This document shows, piece by piece, positions 1-5,969 of a stretch of 6,252 nt of DNA. Origin of the DNA: an uncultured Chthoniobacterales bacterium (GTDB lineage: Bacteria > Verrucomicrobiota > Verrucomicrobiia > Chthoniobacterales > UBA10450); assembly GCA_955652255.1 (NCBI GenBank), contig CATPAW010000164.1, forward strand, positions 1-6,252, given 5' to 3'. The notes under the pieces were generated by a model. The model was given only the letters and a program-made list of their open reading frames with translations. It did no database searches and was not told the DNA's origin. Positions within the stretch are counted from its first letter, which is position 1. Every line of letters begins with the position of its first letter. The position numbers and the translations under genes were made by a program.

Positions 1-381
1 CCCGTGACCGATGAGTTTTTCTTCGTTTTCAAGTCCAAGATAGCGCGCCGAAGCGCCACTCGCGATGATCAGTGCTTGTGTCTCCAGCCACTCGTCGTCG
101 GCTTTGATACGGACATGATTGTTGCGCGGCTCGAAATCGGTTGCTTCGGCGTAAGAAAACCGCGCGCCGAATTTCTCCGCCTGGTCATGCATGTTGATGA
201 TCAATTGCGGACCGTCGATCCCATCTGCGAATCCTGGATAATTTTCCACTAACGTCGTGGTGGAAAGCTGACCGCCGGGCTGACGGCCTTCCAGCACGAG
301 CGGGCTCAAATTGGCGCGGGCGGCGTAAATCGCTGCCGTCAACCCCGCGCAGCCGCTTCCGACAATGATCACCTTCTCCAT
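1..381 (-). CDS. trxB: Thioredoxin reductase, N-terminal part (runs off left edge)
   Basis: This is the first 127 codons of a cytoplasmic flavoprotein that passes electrons from NADPH through FAD to thioredoxin. Seen directly: the start MEKVIIVGSGCAGLTAAIYA carries the FAD-binding GxGxxG motif at residues 8-13. It is followed by a GRQPGGQLSTTT stretch, then VENYPGF near residues 54-60, and a second dinucleotide-domain strand, ALIIASGASAR, near residues 105-115. All of these match the TrxB family in order. The last visible residues (EEKLIGHG) sit just before the point where family members carry the redox CxxC, so the active site is outside the window. The usual Pro of GSGPAG is Cys11 here. The ATG at 379-381 is the natural start because the FAD motif follows at the normal distance; no Shine-Dalgarno is visible. 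The gene is divergent from the DNA glycosylase gene across 213 bp. Confidence 0.95.
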   Translation of the reverse strand, partial: MEKVIIVGSGCAGLTAAIYAARANLSPLVLEGRQPGGQLSTTTLVENYPGFADGIDGPQLIINMHDQAEKFGARFSYAEATDFEPRNNHVRIKADDEWLETQALIIASGASARYLGLENEEKLIGHG

Positions 382-409
382 GAGTAAACTTAGCATGCCG
401 CGCAAGTGC

Positions 410-433
410 GCCAAGAGTGCGAGCCGCACTGGC
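410..433. repeat. Small imperfect inverted repeat upstream of trxB
   Basis: A hairpin-capable stretch in the divergent trxB/glycosylase spacer. AGTGCG (416-421) pairs with CGCACT (425-430) around a 3-base AGC loop. Outer GCC (410-412) and GGC (431-433) extend the stem past an unpaired AAG. There is no T-run beside it, so it is not an intrinsic terminator. It lies about 30 bp upstream of the trxB start, in what would be its promoter or leader. Its role is unknown and chance is possible in GC-rich DNA. Confidence 0.35.
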
Positions 434-470
434 ATTTGACCAAAGCGGGGCGACCCGCGAACGAAGGTGG

Positions 471-501
471 ATCGAGCAGTCGTCGCCGCGGCGACCTCGA
501 T
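471..501. repeat. Perfect 14-bp palindrome with flanking inverted arms in divergent spacer
   Basis: Positions 482-495 read GTCGCCGCGGCGAC, a perfect loopless palindrome. It is flanked by ATCGAG (471-476) and CTCGAT (496-501), which are also inverted repeats but asymmetrically spaced (5 bases on one side, none on the other). It lies near the middle of the spacer between the divergent trxB and DNA glycosylase starts. A dimeric-regulator operator or a degenerate REP-type element would both fit. The rest of the 213-bp spacer shows no convincing -35/-10 pair and no small gene that I can support. Confidence 0.4.
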
Positions 502-594
502 GCTAAACTTGGCGGCGAAGCCTCATTAGTAGCATCGCCCGACGGAGCGGCCGATCTACCTTTGCTCGCCACAATGGTGCGCGTACTCTGCGCG

Positions 595-1389
595 ATGCCG
601 GAGCTGGCCGAGGTCGAATGGTATCGCAAACAATGGAATCCCGGTCTCGGAGAAGAGATTGTCGATCTACAGTTGCATGCGCGGAAGCGAGTTTTTCGCG
701 GGACGAATACGAGAAAACTTCAGGGAAAGCTTGTCGGCGAACAACTGCTAAGATCGACGACGCGTGGAAAACGAATGCTCTTCAAGTTCTCCGGCAACAA
801 CTGGCTCGGCATTCATCTCGGCATGACCGGCAAAATTCGCGTCGAACCCGCGAATTCTAGGCCTAACAAACACGATCACCTCGTCTTATATCAACGCGAA
901 CGCGCGCTCGTATTCACCGACTCGCGACAATTCGGCCGCGTCCGCTTTCATCACAGCTCGGATGAGCCGGACTGGTGGAAGAGCGATTCGCCGGAAATCA
1001 TTTCGCGAGAGTTCGATCAAAAATTCGTCGACCAATTTTTAGATCGACACCGTAAAGCGCCGATCAAAGCCGTCCTGCTTTTGCAGAATGGTTTTCCCGG
1101 AATCGGAAATTGGATGGCTGACGAAGTCCTCTGGCGCGCGAAGATCCTGCCAGCGCGCCGCGCCGAAAAATTACGTCATCGAGAAAGAGCGGCTTTGCTA
1201 CGTGCAGCGAAATTTGTTGCGAAGAAATCGCTCGAAACTCTCGGTCGCGATTATTCCGATCCGCCGCGCTTGTGGCTCATTCATCAGCGCTGGAAACGCA
1301 GCGGCATTTGTCCGCGCCATCGCACACCGTTACGCCGCGCAACCATCGGCGGTCGCACCACGGCGTGGTGTCCGCGCTGTCAAAGATAA
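595..1389 (+). CDS. mutM: Formamidopyrimidine-DNA glycosylase / endonuclease VIII-like (Fpg/Nei family)
   Basis: A base-excision repair enzyme that removes oxidised bases such as 8-oxoguanine and nicks the abasic site. The protein has 264 residues, normal for the family. Seen: MPELAEVE at the N-terminus gives catalytic Pro2 and Glu3, with the conserved Lys59 in TRGKR. HLGMTG (75-79) and DSRQFGR (109-115) supply a Met77/Arg111/Phe113 set resembling the void-filling triad of Fpg. PGIGNWMADE (168-177) is the helix-two-turn-helix. A C-terminal zinc finger ends in GGRTTAWCPRCQ. The second zinc ligand is His, giving C239-x2-H242 ... C259-x2-C262 instead of four Cys. The start at 595 is fixed because Pro2 must be N-terminal; the frame stays open upstream to 406 and another ATG at 574 is in frame, but either would bury the catalytic proline. 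No Shine-Dalgarno is visible. Fpg versus Nei specificity cannot be settled here. Confidence 0.93.
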   Translation: MPELAEVEWYRKQWNPGLGEEIVDLQLHARKRVFRGTNTRKLQGKLVGEQLLRSTTRGKRMLFKFSGNNWLGIHLGMTGKIRVEPANSRPNKHDHLVLYQRERALVFTDSRQFGRVRFHHSSDEPDWWKSDSPEIISREFDQKFVDQFLDRHRKAPIKAVLLLQNGFPGIGNWMADEVLWRAKILPARRAEKLRHRERAALLRAAKFVAKKSLETLGRDYSDPPRLWLIHQRWKRSGICPRHRTPLRRATIGGRTTAWCPRCQR

Positions 1390-1439
1390 CGCGATCTAAC
1401 GCAGCACCGACTAGAATCCCTTGAATCTTTCGGAAGCAA

Positions 1440-3002
1440 TCACGCAGTGACGTGGACGACGATCTTGTGAAAACCGGTCGCGCCTGAGTACGGGCTGCGG
1501 TCTTCTTCCCATTGTTGCACATTGCCTTCGCCGTCGGTCGCGCGAACCACTAACGTGTAGTCGTCGGGTTCATCGGGCATCCAGCCGTCGTGCGCGCTCC
1601 AGAGCGACCAGGCGAGATCGCCGCCGGCGTAATAAATGTCGGCGTCATCCCACGTTTGCCCGTCATCAAAACTTAATTCCACGCGTGAGATGCCGCGATC
1701 GCCGCCGAAGGCGACGCCTTTCACTTCGATCGGGCCGCGTAATTCGCTAATCGAGAATCGTGATTCGTGATCGGGGATGTCGATTCTCGATCTTGTCGGG
1801 ACAATGAAATCCGGGCCCCAACCTTGCGTTTCGTAAAATCCTTTCGCGTTCGCGTCGGTGACTTCGATGCGTGTGAGCCATTTCACGTGCTTTTCTCCGA
1901 AATATCCGGGAACGACGACACGCACCGGATAACCATGTCGGTGCGGCAACGGCACGCCGTTCATTTCGTAAGCGAGGAGCGTGGTCGGATCGAGCGCTTT
2001 ATCGAGCGGAAATGTATCGGTATAATTATCGACGCCATGCAAACGCACGCGCGCCGCGTTCGAAAGCGGCGCCGCCGGGTCGATTAGATCGCGCATCGCC
2101 AAACCTTTCCAGATGGCGTTGCTCATCAATCCGGCATCCAATCCGTTGCTGATGCACATCAGGGTCGTCTCCTGCTCGATCGGGGTGAACCCTTTCAAAT
2201 CTTGAAATCGATAAGTGGCTGGGTTCTGCACGAGCCCGTTAACTTCCAAGTGCCAAAGATCGACCTTCACTCGCGGATCGACCACGTTCTTGGTCACGCA
2301 GTAAAAGAGGTCGTTAGGCGTGATCGCCTGGACAACGCGACCTTTGTATTGCGTGCCGTCGTAGCTAAACGTGGCCGCGCGATAAAGTTTCCGAATCAGA
2401 CCGGCGCCACCGCCGGCGACGGCCACGCCGAGCCCACCCAAAATGAGCGCGCGTCTTCCAATCGCTGGGCTGAATTCGCGGTCTTCACTTTTCGGTTTTG
2501 CCCGAGCGAGAAAATGAAATCCGACAACGAGCGTTCGCTCAAAAACAAAAACACACAGGGCAAAGCCGACTAGCGTGACTAAACGCGCGACATCGATGGG
2601 CAATCCGAGGTAACTCGTTCCCAGCACCGGCCAGAGGACAATCGCGGCGGCGATGAGCGGCAACAAAACAAAGATGCTGATAGTGGCGAAGACGGCCGGG
2701 CGGGCTGGATCGCGTGGCATGAACAAACCAAAAATCGCTCCGCCAAGAGCGCCGACGAGCAATTGGCCGGCCATTGTCGATCCAACGCCGAGCTGCTTGA
2801 GATGATTGTATCCGCCGACGCGGCCCATGATCGACAAGAACGGCCCCGGCGAAATAAAGACCGAAAGCCGGTCGCCAATGATGGCGAGCGGTGTCGCGAC
2901 GCCAAAACAGGCAAGCAGCAACATCACAACCGTCATCGCGATCCCCGCGACGAGGCCGGCGAGCAGGCCCGCGAAAATCGCTTTCGATCGGCTTATCATC
3001 AT
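1440..3002 (-). CDS. Membrane-anchored sulfite-oxidase-family molybdopterin oxidoreductase
   Basis: The protein has 520 residues. Residues 1-165 form a hydrophobic domain with four likely helices (about 9-33, 72-95, 103-127, 138-164). A charged loop follows with a twin-arginine stretch (IGRRALILGG, 181-190), leading into a fifth helix to about 202. Residues 230-400 are the molybdopterin-binding domain: LMCISNG places the probable Mo-ligand Cys283, followed by SNAIWKGLAMRDL (294-306) and GYPVRVVVPGYFGEKHVKWL (357-376). Residues 423-520 match the C-terminal Mo-co dimerisation domain (IEVKGVAFGG, then VELSFDDGQTW). Charge distribution puts the enzyme domain outside the cytoplasm. The substrate is unknown; sulfite or another S- or N-oxide is possible. 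No haem or cytochrome partner is in the window. The start is one of two adjacent ATGs (3002 or 2999). The gene is last in the minus-strand run, 76 bp after the glycosyltransferase, and converges on the glycosylase across a 50-bp gap without a clear terminator. Confidence 0.88.
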   Translation of the reverse strand: MMISRSKAIFAGLLAGLVAGIAMTVVMLLLACFGVATPLAIIGDRLSVFISPGPFLSIMGRVGGYNHLKQLGVGSTMAGQLLVGALGGAIFGLFMPRDPARPAVFATISIFVLLPLIAAAIVLWPVLGTSYLGLPIDVARLVTLVGFALCVFVFERTLVVGFHFLARAKPKSEDREFSPAIGRRALILGGLGVAVAGGGAGLIRKLYRAATFSYDGTQYKGRVVQAITPNDLFYCVTKNVVDPRVKVDLWHLEVNGLVQNPATYRFQDLKGFTPIEQETTLMCISNGLDAGLMSNAIWKGLAMRDLIDPAAPLSNAARVRLHGVDNYTDTFPLDKALDPTTLLAYEMNGVPLPHRHGYPVRVVVPGYFGEKHVKWLTRIEVTDANAKGFYETQGWGPDFIVPTRSRIDIPDHESRFSISELRGPIEVKGVAFGGDRGISRVELSFDDGQTWDDADIYYAGGDLAWSLWSAHDGWMPDEPDDYTLVVRATDGEGNVQQWEEDRSPYSGATGFHKIVVHVTA

Positions 3003-3059
3003 TGTCGATCTTACAGTTGGATCGAAACGTTGGAATCAAATTATGCCTTGCTGAGGAGT

Positions 3060-3085
3060 GTTGTAGCGGCGCTCGCCGCTACAAC
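3060..3085. repeat. REP-like perfect hairpin overlapping the glycosyltransferase stop codon
   Basis: GTTGTAGCGGCG (3060-3071) and CGCCGCTACAAC (3074-3085) are exact inverted copies separated by CT. In practice this is an 11-bp stem with a 4-base loop. The TTG TAG read on the minus strand is the final Leu codon and stop of the family 2 glycosyltransferase, so the element supplies that gene's end. There is no T-run on either side, which argues against an intrinsic terminator. The end sequence GTTGTAG is shared with the element at 5970-6041. Confidence 0.8.
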
Positions 3086-3768
3086 TTTTCGAGTGCGATC
3101 CGCAACAGCGTCGCGAGAATTCGTGCGCCCGCGACAAAAGTTCCGCGCAATGTGCCGGAAACTTTCGAAACTCCGCCGGCGCGGCAACGATGATTCACCG
3201 GCACTTCGAGAATGCGGAGACCGGCACGCGCGGCGCGCATCTGCATTTCCAAATTCCAGCCGTAGGTTTTTTCGCGCATGCCGAGTCGCCTAAGCGATTC
3301 ACGGCGAATGGCGCGAAATGGACACATGTCGGTATAGCGCGCGCCGTACAAGATCGACAATAACCAGCCGCCGAAGCGTCCGGCCAAGATTTGTTGCACA
3401 TTCATGCTGCCAGGTTCGCGCTGGCCGCGTGTGCGCGACCCGATAACAAAATCGTGCGTGCCGGCGACGATCGGATCGACAAGTTGATCCATGAATTCCG
3501 GGCAATCGCTGCCGTCGCCATCGAGAAAAACCACGATGTCGCATTCCGGAGAAAGCGAACGAATCCCGGCCGCGCATGCGCGGCCATAACCCCGGTGCGG
3601 TTCCGCAACCAATCCGGCGCCGGCTGCGCGCGCGCGTTCCGCCGTCCGATCCGTGCTGCCGTTGTCGACGACGATCACCTCGTGCGGAATTTTCGTCGCC
3701 GCGACCGCGCGAATCACATTGGCAATTGGTTCTTCTTCATTCAATGCAGGAATGATGACGGAGATCAT
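3079..3768 (-). CDS. Family 2 glycosyltransferase (DPM1/polyprenyl-phosphate sugar transferase-like)
   Basis: A GT-A fold enzyme of 229 residues that transfers a sugar from a nucleotide donor, in this subgroup often to a polyprenyl phosphate at the inner face of the membrane. Seen: MISVIIPALNEEE at the start, VVDNGSTDRT (33-42) for nucleotide binding, and FLDGDGSD (81-88) with the metal-binding DxD. These are followed by GSRTRG (110-115), DMCPFRAIRRE (147-157) and GGVSKVSGTLRG (198-209), the last typical of DPM1-like proteins. It has no C-terminal membrane helices; only a mildly hydrophobic tail. The ATG at 3768 is chosen because the family begins at this strand. An in-frame ATG at 3801 would add 11 residues encoded entirely by the palindromic repeat next door. 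No Shine-Dalgarno is seen. The stop codon lies in the hairpin at 3060-3085. The gene is 57 bp after the MgtE-like gene, in the same direction. Donor and acceptor cannot be read from sequence. Confidence 0.9.
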   Translation of the reverse strand: MISVIIPALNEEEPIANVIRAVAATKIPHEVIVVDNGSTDRTAERARAAGAGLVAEPHRGYGRACAAGIRSLSPECDIVVFLDGDGSDCPEFMDQLVDPIVAGTHDFVIGSRTRGQREPGSMNVQQILAGRFGGWLLSILYGARYTDMCPFRAIRRESLRRLGMREKTYGWNLEMQMRAARAGLRILEVPVNHRCRAGGVSKVSGTLRGTFVAGARILATLLRIALEKL

Positions 3769-3769
3769 G

Positions 3770-3826
3770 GTAGCGCAAGCGTCTCGCTTGCGTGTAAACA
3801 AATCGCAAGCCGGAAGCCTGCGCTAC
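3770..3826. repeat. REPIN-like paired palindrome filling the mgtE-like/glycosyltransferase gap
   Basis: The ends are inverted copies: GTAGCGCA (3770-3777) and TGCGCTAC (3819-3826). Inside are two smaller hairpins. CGCAAGCG (3774-3781) pairs perfectly with CGCTTGCG (3785-3792) around TCT. CGCAAGC (3804-3810) pairs with GCCTGCG (3816-3822) with one mismatch around CGGAA. This double-hairpin layout is that of two REP units in opposite orientation. It fills the whole 57-bp gap: one end overlaps the last base of the MgtE-like TAG stop and the other is one base from the glycosyltransferase ATG. There is no terminator T-run. Confidence 0.8.
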
Positions 3827-4824
3827 TATCGGAAAACGAGCCACGCACTCGTGAAATAAAACACTAGCGCGAAGAAATCCGCGAGCGCGAGTGTGATGGG
3901 CCCCGCCGCGATTTTCGGGTCGAGCTTCAACCAGTGCAGCAGCGATGGCACGCTCAGCCCGAAGAGACACGCGCTGACCAGCGAGAGAGAAATGCTTCCG
4001 CCGATGACGAACGCGCCGCGGACATCGTGACGCCAGATCCAAACAATCGCGCTGACCACGAAGCCGCACGCGAGCCCGAGCAACACGGCCGTCCTGACTT
4101 CTCGCCGTAGCGCCCTAAGAAACCAGCTCCAAGTCACGCGGGCTGAACGCAACGCCTGGATGGTCACGCTCATCGACTGCGTGCTGACGCTTTCATTGAG
4201 CCCCAGCACCATGGTCAGAAAAAATGCTATGACGAGACTGCGCGCGAGGGTCAGTTCAAACGCGCCGGCCAGCATCGCGCAGATTGTTCCGCCTGCCACT
4301 GTCGCCAAGAGCCAGGGAAAACGATAACCGAACATGCGCCACGGCGATGCGTCGCGCACTTGCGCAAGATGAAAGCCAAGCGCCTCGAAAAAATCGTCGC
4401 GTGCACCTTCCCTTTCGGTTTCGTCCGTTTCGAGAACGCTCTGCATAAAGACGTCCGAATCGACAACTCCGATCACGTGACGCTCCGCATCCACCACCGG
4501 AAATGCGAGGAGCTTGTAGAGAACGAAAAATTCACAGGCTTCCAGAACCGTCGCTTCGGCGGGCAAAGCGATCACGCGGGGCACCATGATCTCCCGCAAT
4601 CGCGTACTCGGTGAGGCGGTGAGCAAACGGCGCGTTGGGACTACACCTACGAGCCGCTTGCGTTCATCCACTGCATAAAAATAAATGACGCGCTCACCAA
4701 TGCCTTCGCGCCGAATCGCCTCGAGCGCTTTCTCCACGCTCGCATTTGCTTCGAGCAAAGGAAAATCTGTGCGGGCGTAGTCCAGCGCCGGCGCGTTAAA
4801 ATCGACCGCGCCAGAAAGTTTCAT
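3826..4824 (-). CDS. MgtE-type magnesium transporter lacking the N domain (CBS pair plus membrane domain)
   Basis: The protein has 332 residues against roughly 450 for typical MgtE. Seen: two CBS domains (about 18-75 and 78-130; LVGVVPTRRLL and VIGVVDSDVF mark their ends). A charged connecting segment follows (about 133-165) in the position of the MgtE plug helix. Five membrane segments come next (about 170-190, 194-214, 243-264, 270-296, 308-330). FFLTMVLGLNESVSTQS (201-217) and DPKIAAGPITLALADFF (302-318) align by eye with the MgtE pore motifs, and Asp316 falls where the family has its ion-selecting aspartate. The superhelical MgtE_N domain, part of the Mg2+ sensor, is absent, and the family's usual GGN-like turn is LNE. 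Start ATG 4824 overlaps the epimerase stop by 4 bp (ATGA), indicating translational coupling. Mg2+ is likely, but another divalent cation is possible. The gene is not named mgtE because of the missing domain. Confidence 0.85.
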   Translation of the reverse strand: MKLSGAVDFNAPALDYARTDFPLLEANASVEKALEAIRREGIGERVIYFYAVDERKRLVGVVPTRRLLTASPSTRLREIMVPRVIALPAEATVLEACEFFVLYKLLAFPVVDAERHVIGVVDSDVFMQSVLETDETEREGARDDFFEALGFHLAQVRDASPWRMFGYRFPWLLATVAGGTICAMLAGAFELTLARSLVIAFFLTMVLGLNESVSTQSMSVTIQALRSARVTWSWFLRALRREVRTAVLLGLACGFVVSAIVWIWRHDVRGAFVIGGSISLSLVSACLFGLSVPSLLHWLKLDPKIAAGPITLALADFFALVFYFTSAWLVFR

Positions 4825-5963
4825 GGCGAAACGTTTTGTACTTTATGTACGATCCCTTTGCTGCGCAGGATCTCGGCCGCTTCGCTGAAATAATCGCGCA
4901 CATCGGACTGTGCACGGACCCAGTCGAGATAACGCGCGATGCCTTCGGCAAGATCGACATGTGGATCATAACCAGCGGCGCGGATCCGCGTCGTGTCGCT
5001 GCTAAGATGACGCATCTCGCCCGGACGGAATTCGCCGTTGATTTCCGGCGCAATGTCGATCTTTAGTGCGGTGGAAAGTTGTTCGGCAACTTCGCGGATC
5101 GGCGTGCCGTGACCGCTGCCGACGTTCGCGGGCAATCCGTCGAGCTCGTCGGTTTCGGCGGCGAGCAAATTCGCGCGCGCAATGTCTTCGACGAAGGAAA
5201 AGTCGCGTGTCTGCTCTCCATCTTCATACAAGACGGGCGGCAGATTGTTAAGCAATCGCGTGCAGAAGATCGCGATCACGCCGGTGTAGGGATTGAAAAT
5301 CGACTGGCGCGGCCCGTAAGTGCACGAATAACGCAGCGCGACGGTGGGAAGGCCGACCTGCTTTCCCCAGAGGAGCACGAGTTTTTCCTGATCGACTTTC
5401 GTCAGACCGTAAACAGTTTCACCGCCGACCGGTGCATTTTCGGGCGTCGGCGCGCTTTTCGTAATCGCGCCGCAAATAGGGCAATGAACCTGCCAGTCGC
5501 CGCGCCGCAGCTGCTCGACCGGACGGACGGGCGGGAAAACCACATTGTGCTTCGGGCAAATGCCGGCGCCTTCACTGTAAACGGCTTGCGAGCTCGCGAC
5601 GATGATCTTTTGGATCGACAATTTCTTTTCGCGGATCACCTCGAGCATTTGCGCTGTGCCTAACGAATTGACGTGAACGTACTTCACGATCTCCGGCATG
5701 TAACCGCCGTAGGCCGCCTGGTGAAAGATAACGTCGATCTTGTCGAGCGCGGCAGCGATAGTTTCGCGATCGCGCAAATCGCCCTCGATGAATTCGACCC
5801 GCTCGTTAATCCAAGTTGGCCTGCCGCGGCGGTGAGTCTGCGGTTCGAGATTGTCGAGCACGCGAACTCTCCAACCTTCGCGCACAAGCAAATCGGCGAC
5901 GTGCGATCCAATCAGTCCAGCACCGCCTGTAACGAGCGCGCGTTTTCCATGGCATTCACTCAT
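4821..5963 (-). CDS. NAD-dependent nucleotide-sugar epimerase/dehydratase (extended SDR) with zinc-ribbon-like insert
   Basis: A cytoplasmic enzyme of 380 residues that remodels a nucleotide-activated sugar through a keto intermediate. Seen: the NAD-binding GGAGLIG (13-19) with acidic Asp37 after the second strand, HQAAYGG (81-87), IVASSQAVYS (121-130) with the catalytic Ser region, and YGLTK (Tyr185, Lys189) as the SDR pair. RYSCTYGPRQ (211-220) and RDFSFVEDIARA (253-264) are typical of extended SDR epimerases. An insert before the active Tyr holds CPKH (136-139) and CPIC (161-164), a probable zinc site. The insert resembles a subgroup often annotated as dTDP-L-rhamnose 4-epimerase, but I cannot verify the substrate and UDP-sugars remain possible. 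The only plausible start is ATG 5963; AGAGG lies directly upstream but too close to be an ideal ribosome site. It follows the transferase gene by 71 bp of palindromic repeat and overlaps the MgtE-like gene by 4 bp. Confidence 0.9.
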   Translation of the reverse strand: MSECHGKRALVTGGAGLIGSHVADLLVREGWRVRVLDNLEPQTHRRGRPTWINERVEFIEGDLRDRETIAAALDKIDVIFHQAAYGGYMPEIVKYVHVNSLGTAQMLEVIREKKLSIQKIIVASSQAVYSEGAGICPKHNVVFPPVRPVEQLRRGDWQVHCPICGAITKSAPTPENAPVGGETVYGLTKVDQEKLVLLWGKQVGLPTVALRYSCTYGPRQSIFNPYTGVIAIFCTRLLNNLPPVLYEDGEQTRDFSFVEDIARANLLAAETDELDGLPANVGSGHGTPIREVAEQLSTALKIDIAPEINGEFRPGEMRHLSSDTTRIRAAGYDPHVDLAEGIARYLDWVRAQSDVRDYFSEAAEILRSKGIVHKVQNVSP

Positions 5964-5969
5964 GCCTCT

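Noticed and set aside
406..594. 63-residue N-terminal extension of the DNA glycosylase
   Set aside because: The catalytic proline must be residue 2 after the initiator Met, which fixes the start at 595; the extension has no family similarity.
390..629. Minus-strand open frame of 79 residues in the trxB/glycosylase spacer
   Set aside because: It overlaps the start of the glycosylase, is low-complexity (Ser/Arg/Ala-rich), has no recognisable domain, and is the kind of frame expected by chance in GC-rich DNA.
1390..1439. Terminator in the convergent gap between the glycosylase and the molybdoenzyme
   Set aside because: I found no stable stem followed by a T-run on either strand.
2539..3039. 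Minus-strand open frame of 166 residues over the molybdoenzyme N-terminus
   Set aside because: It is an arginine-rich shadow of the real membrane-domain frame, with no domain pattern of its own.
3060..3085. Hairpin as an intrinsic terminator for the glycosyltransferase
   Set aside because: The stem is strong but no T-run follows on either strand, and the same ends recur elsewhere, so a repeat is the better explanation.
3770..3826. CRISPR repeat, attachment site or insertion sequence end
   Set aside because: There is one copy here with no spacer array, no transposase or integrase in the window and no target-site duplication that I can identify; the double-hairpin layout fits a REPIN-like unit.
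5079..5663. Plus-strand open frame of 194 residues opposite the epimerase
   Set aside because: It is antisense to a gene with complete SDR motifs; its composition is that of a reverse-complement shadow, and it has no start signal.
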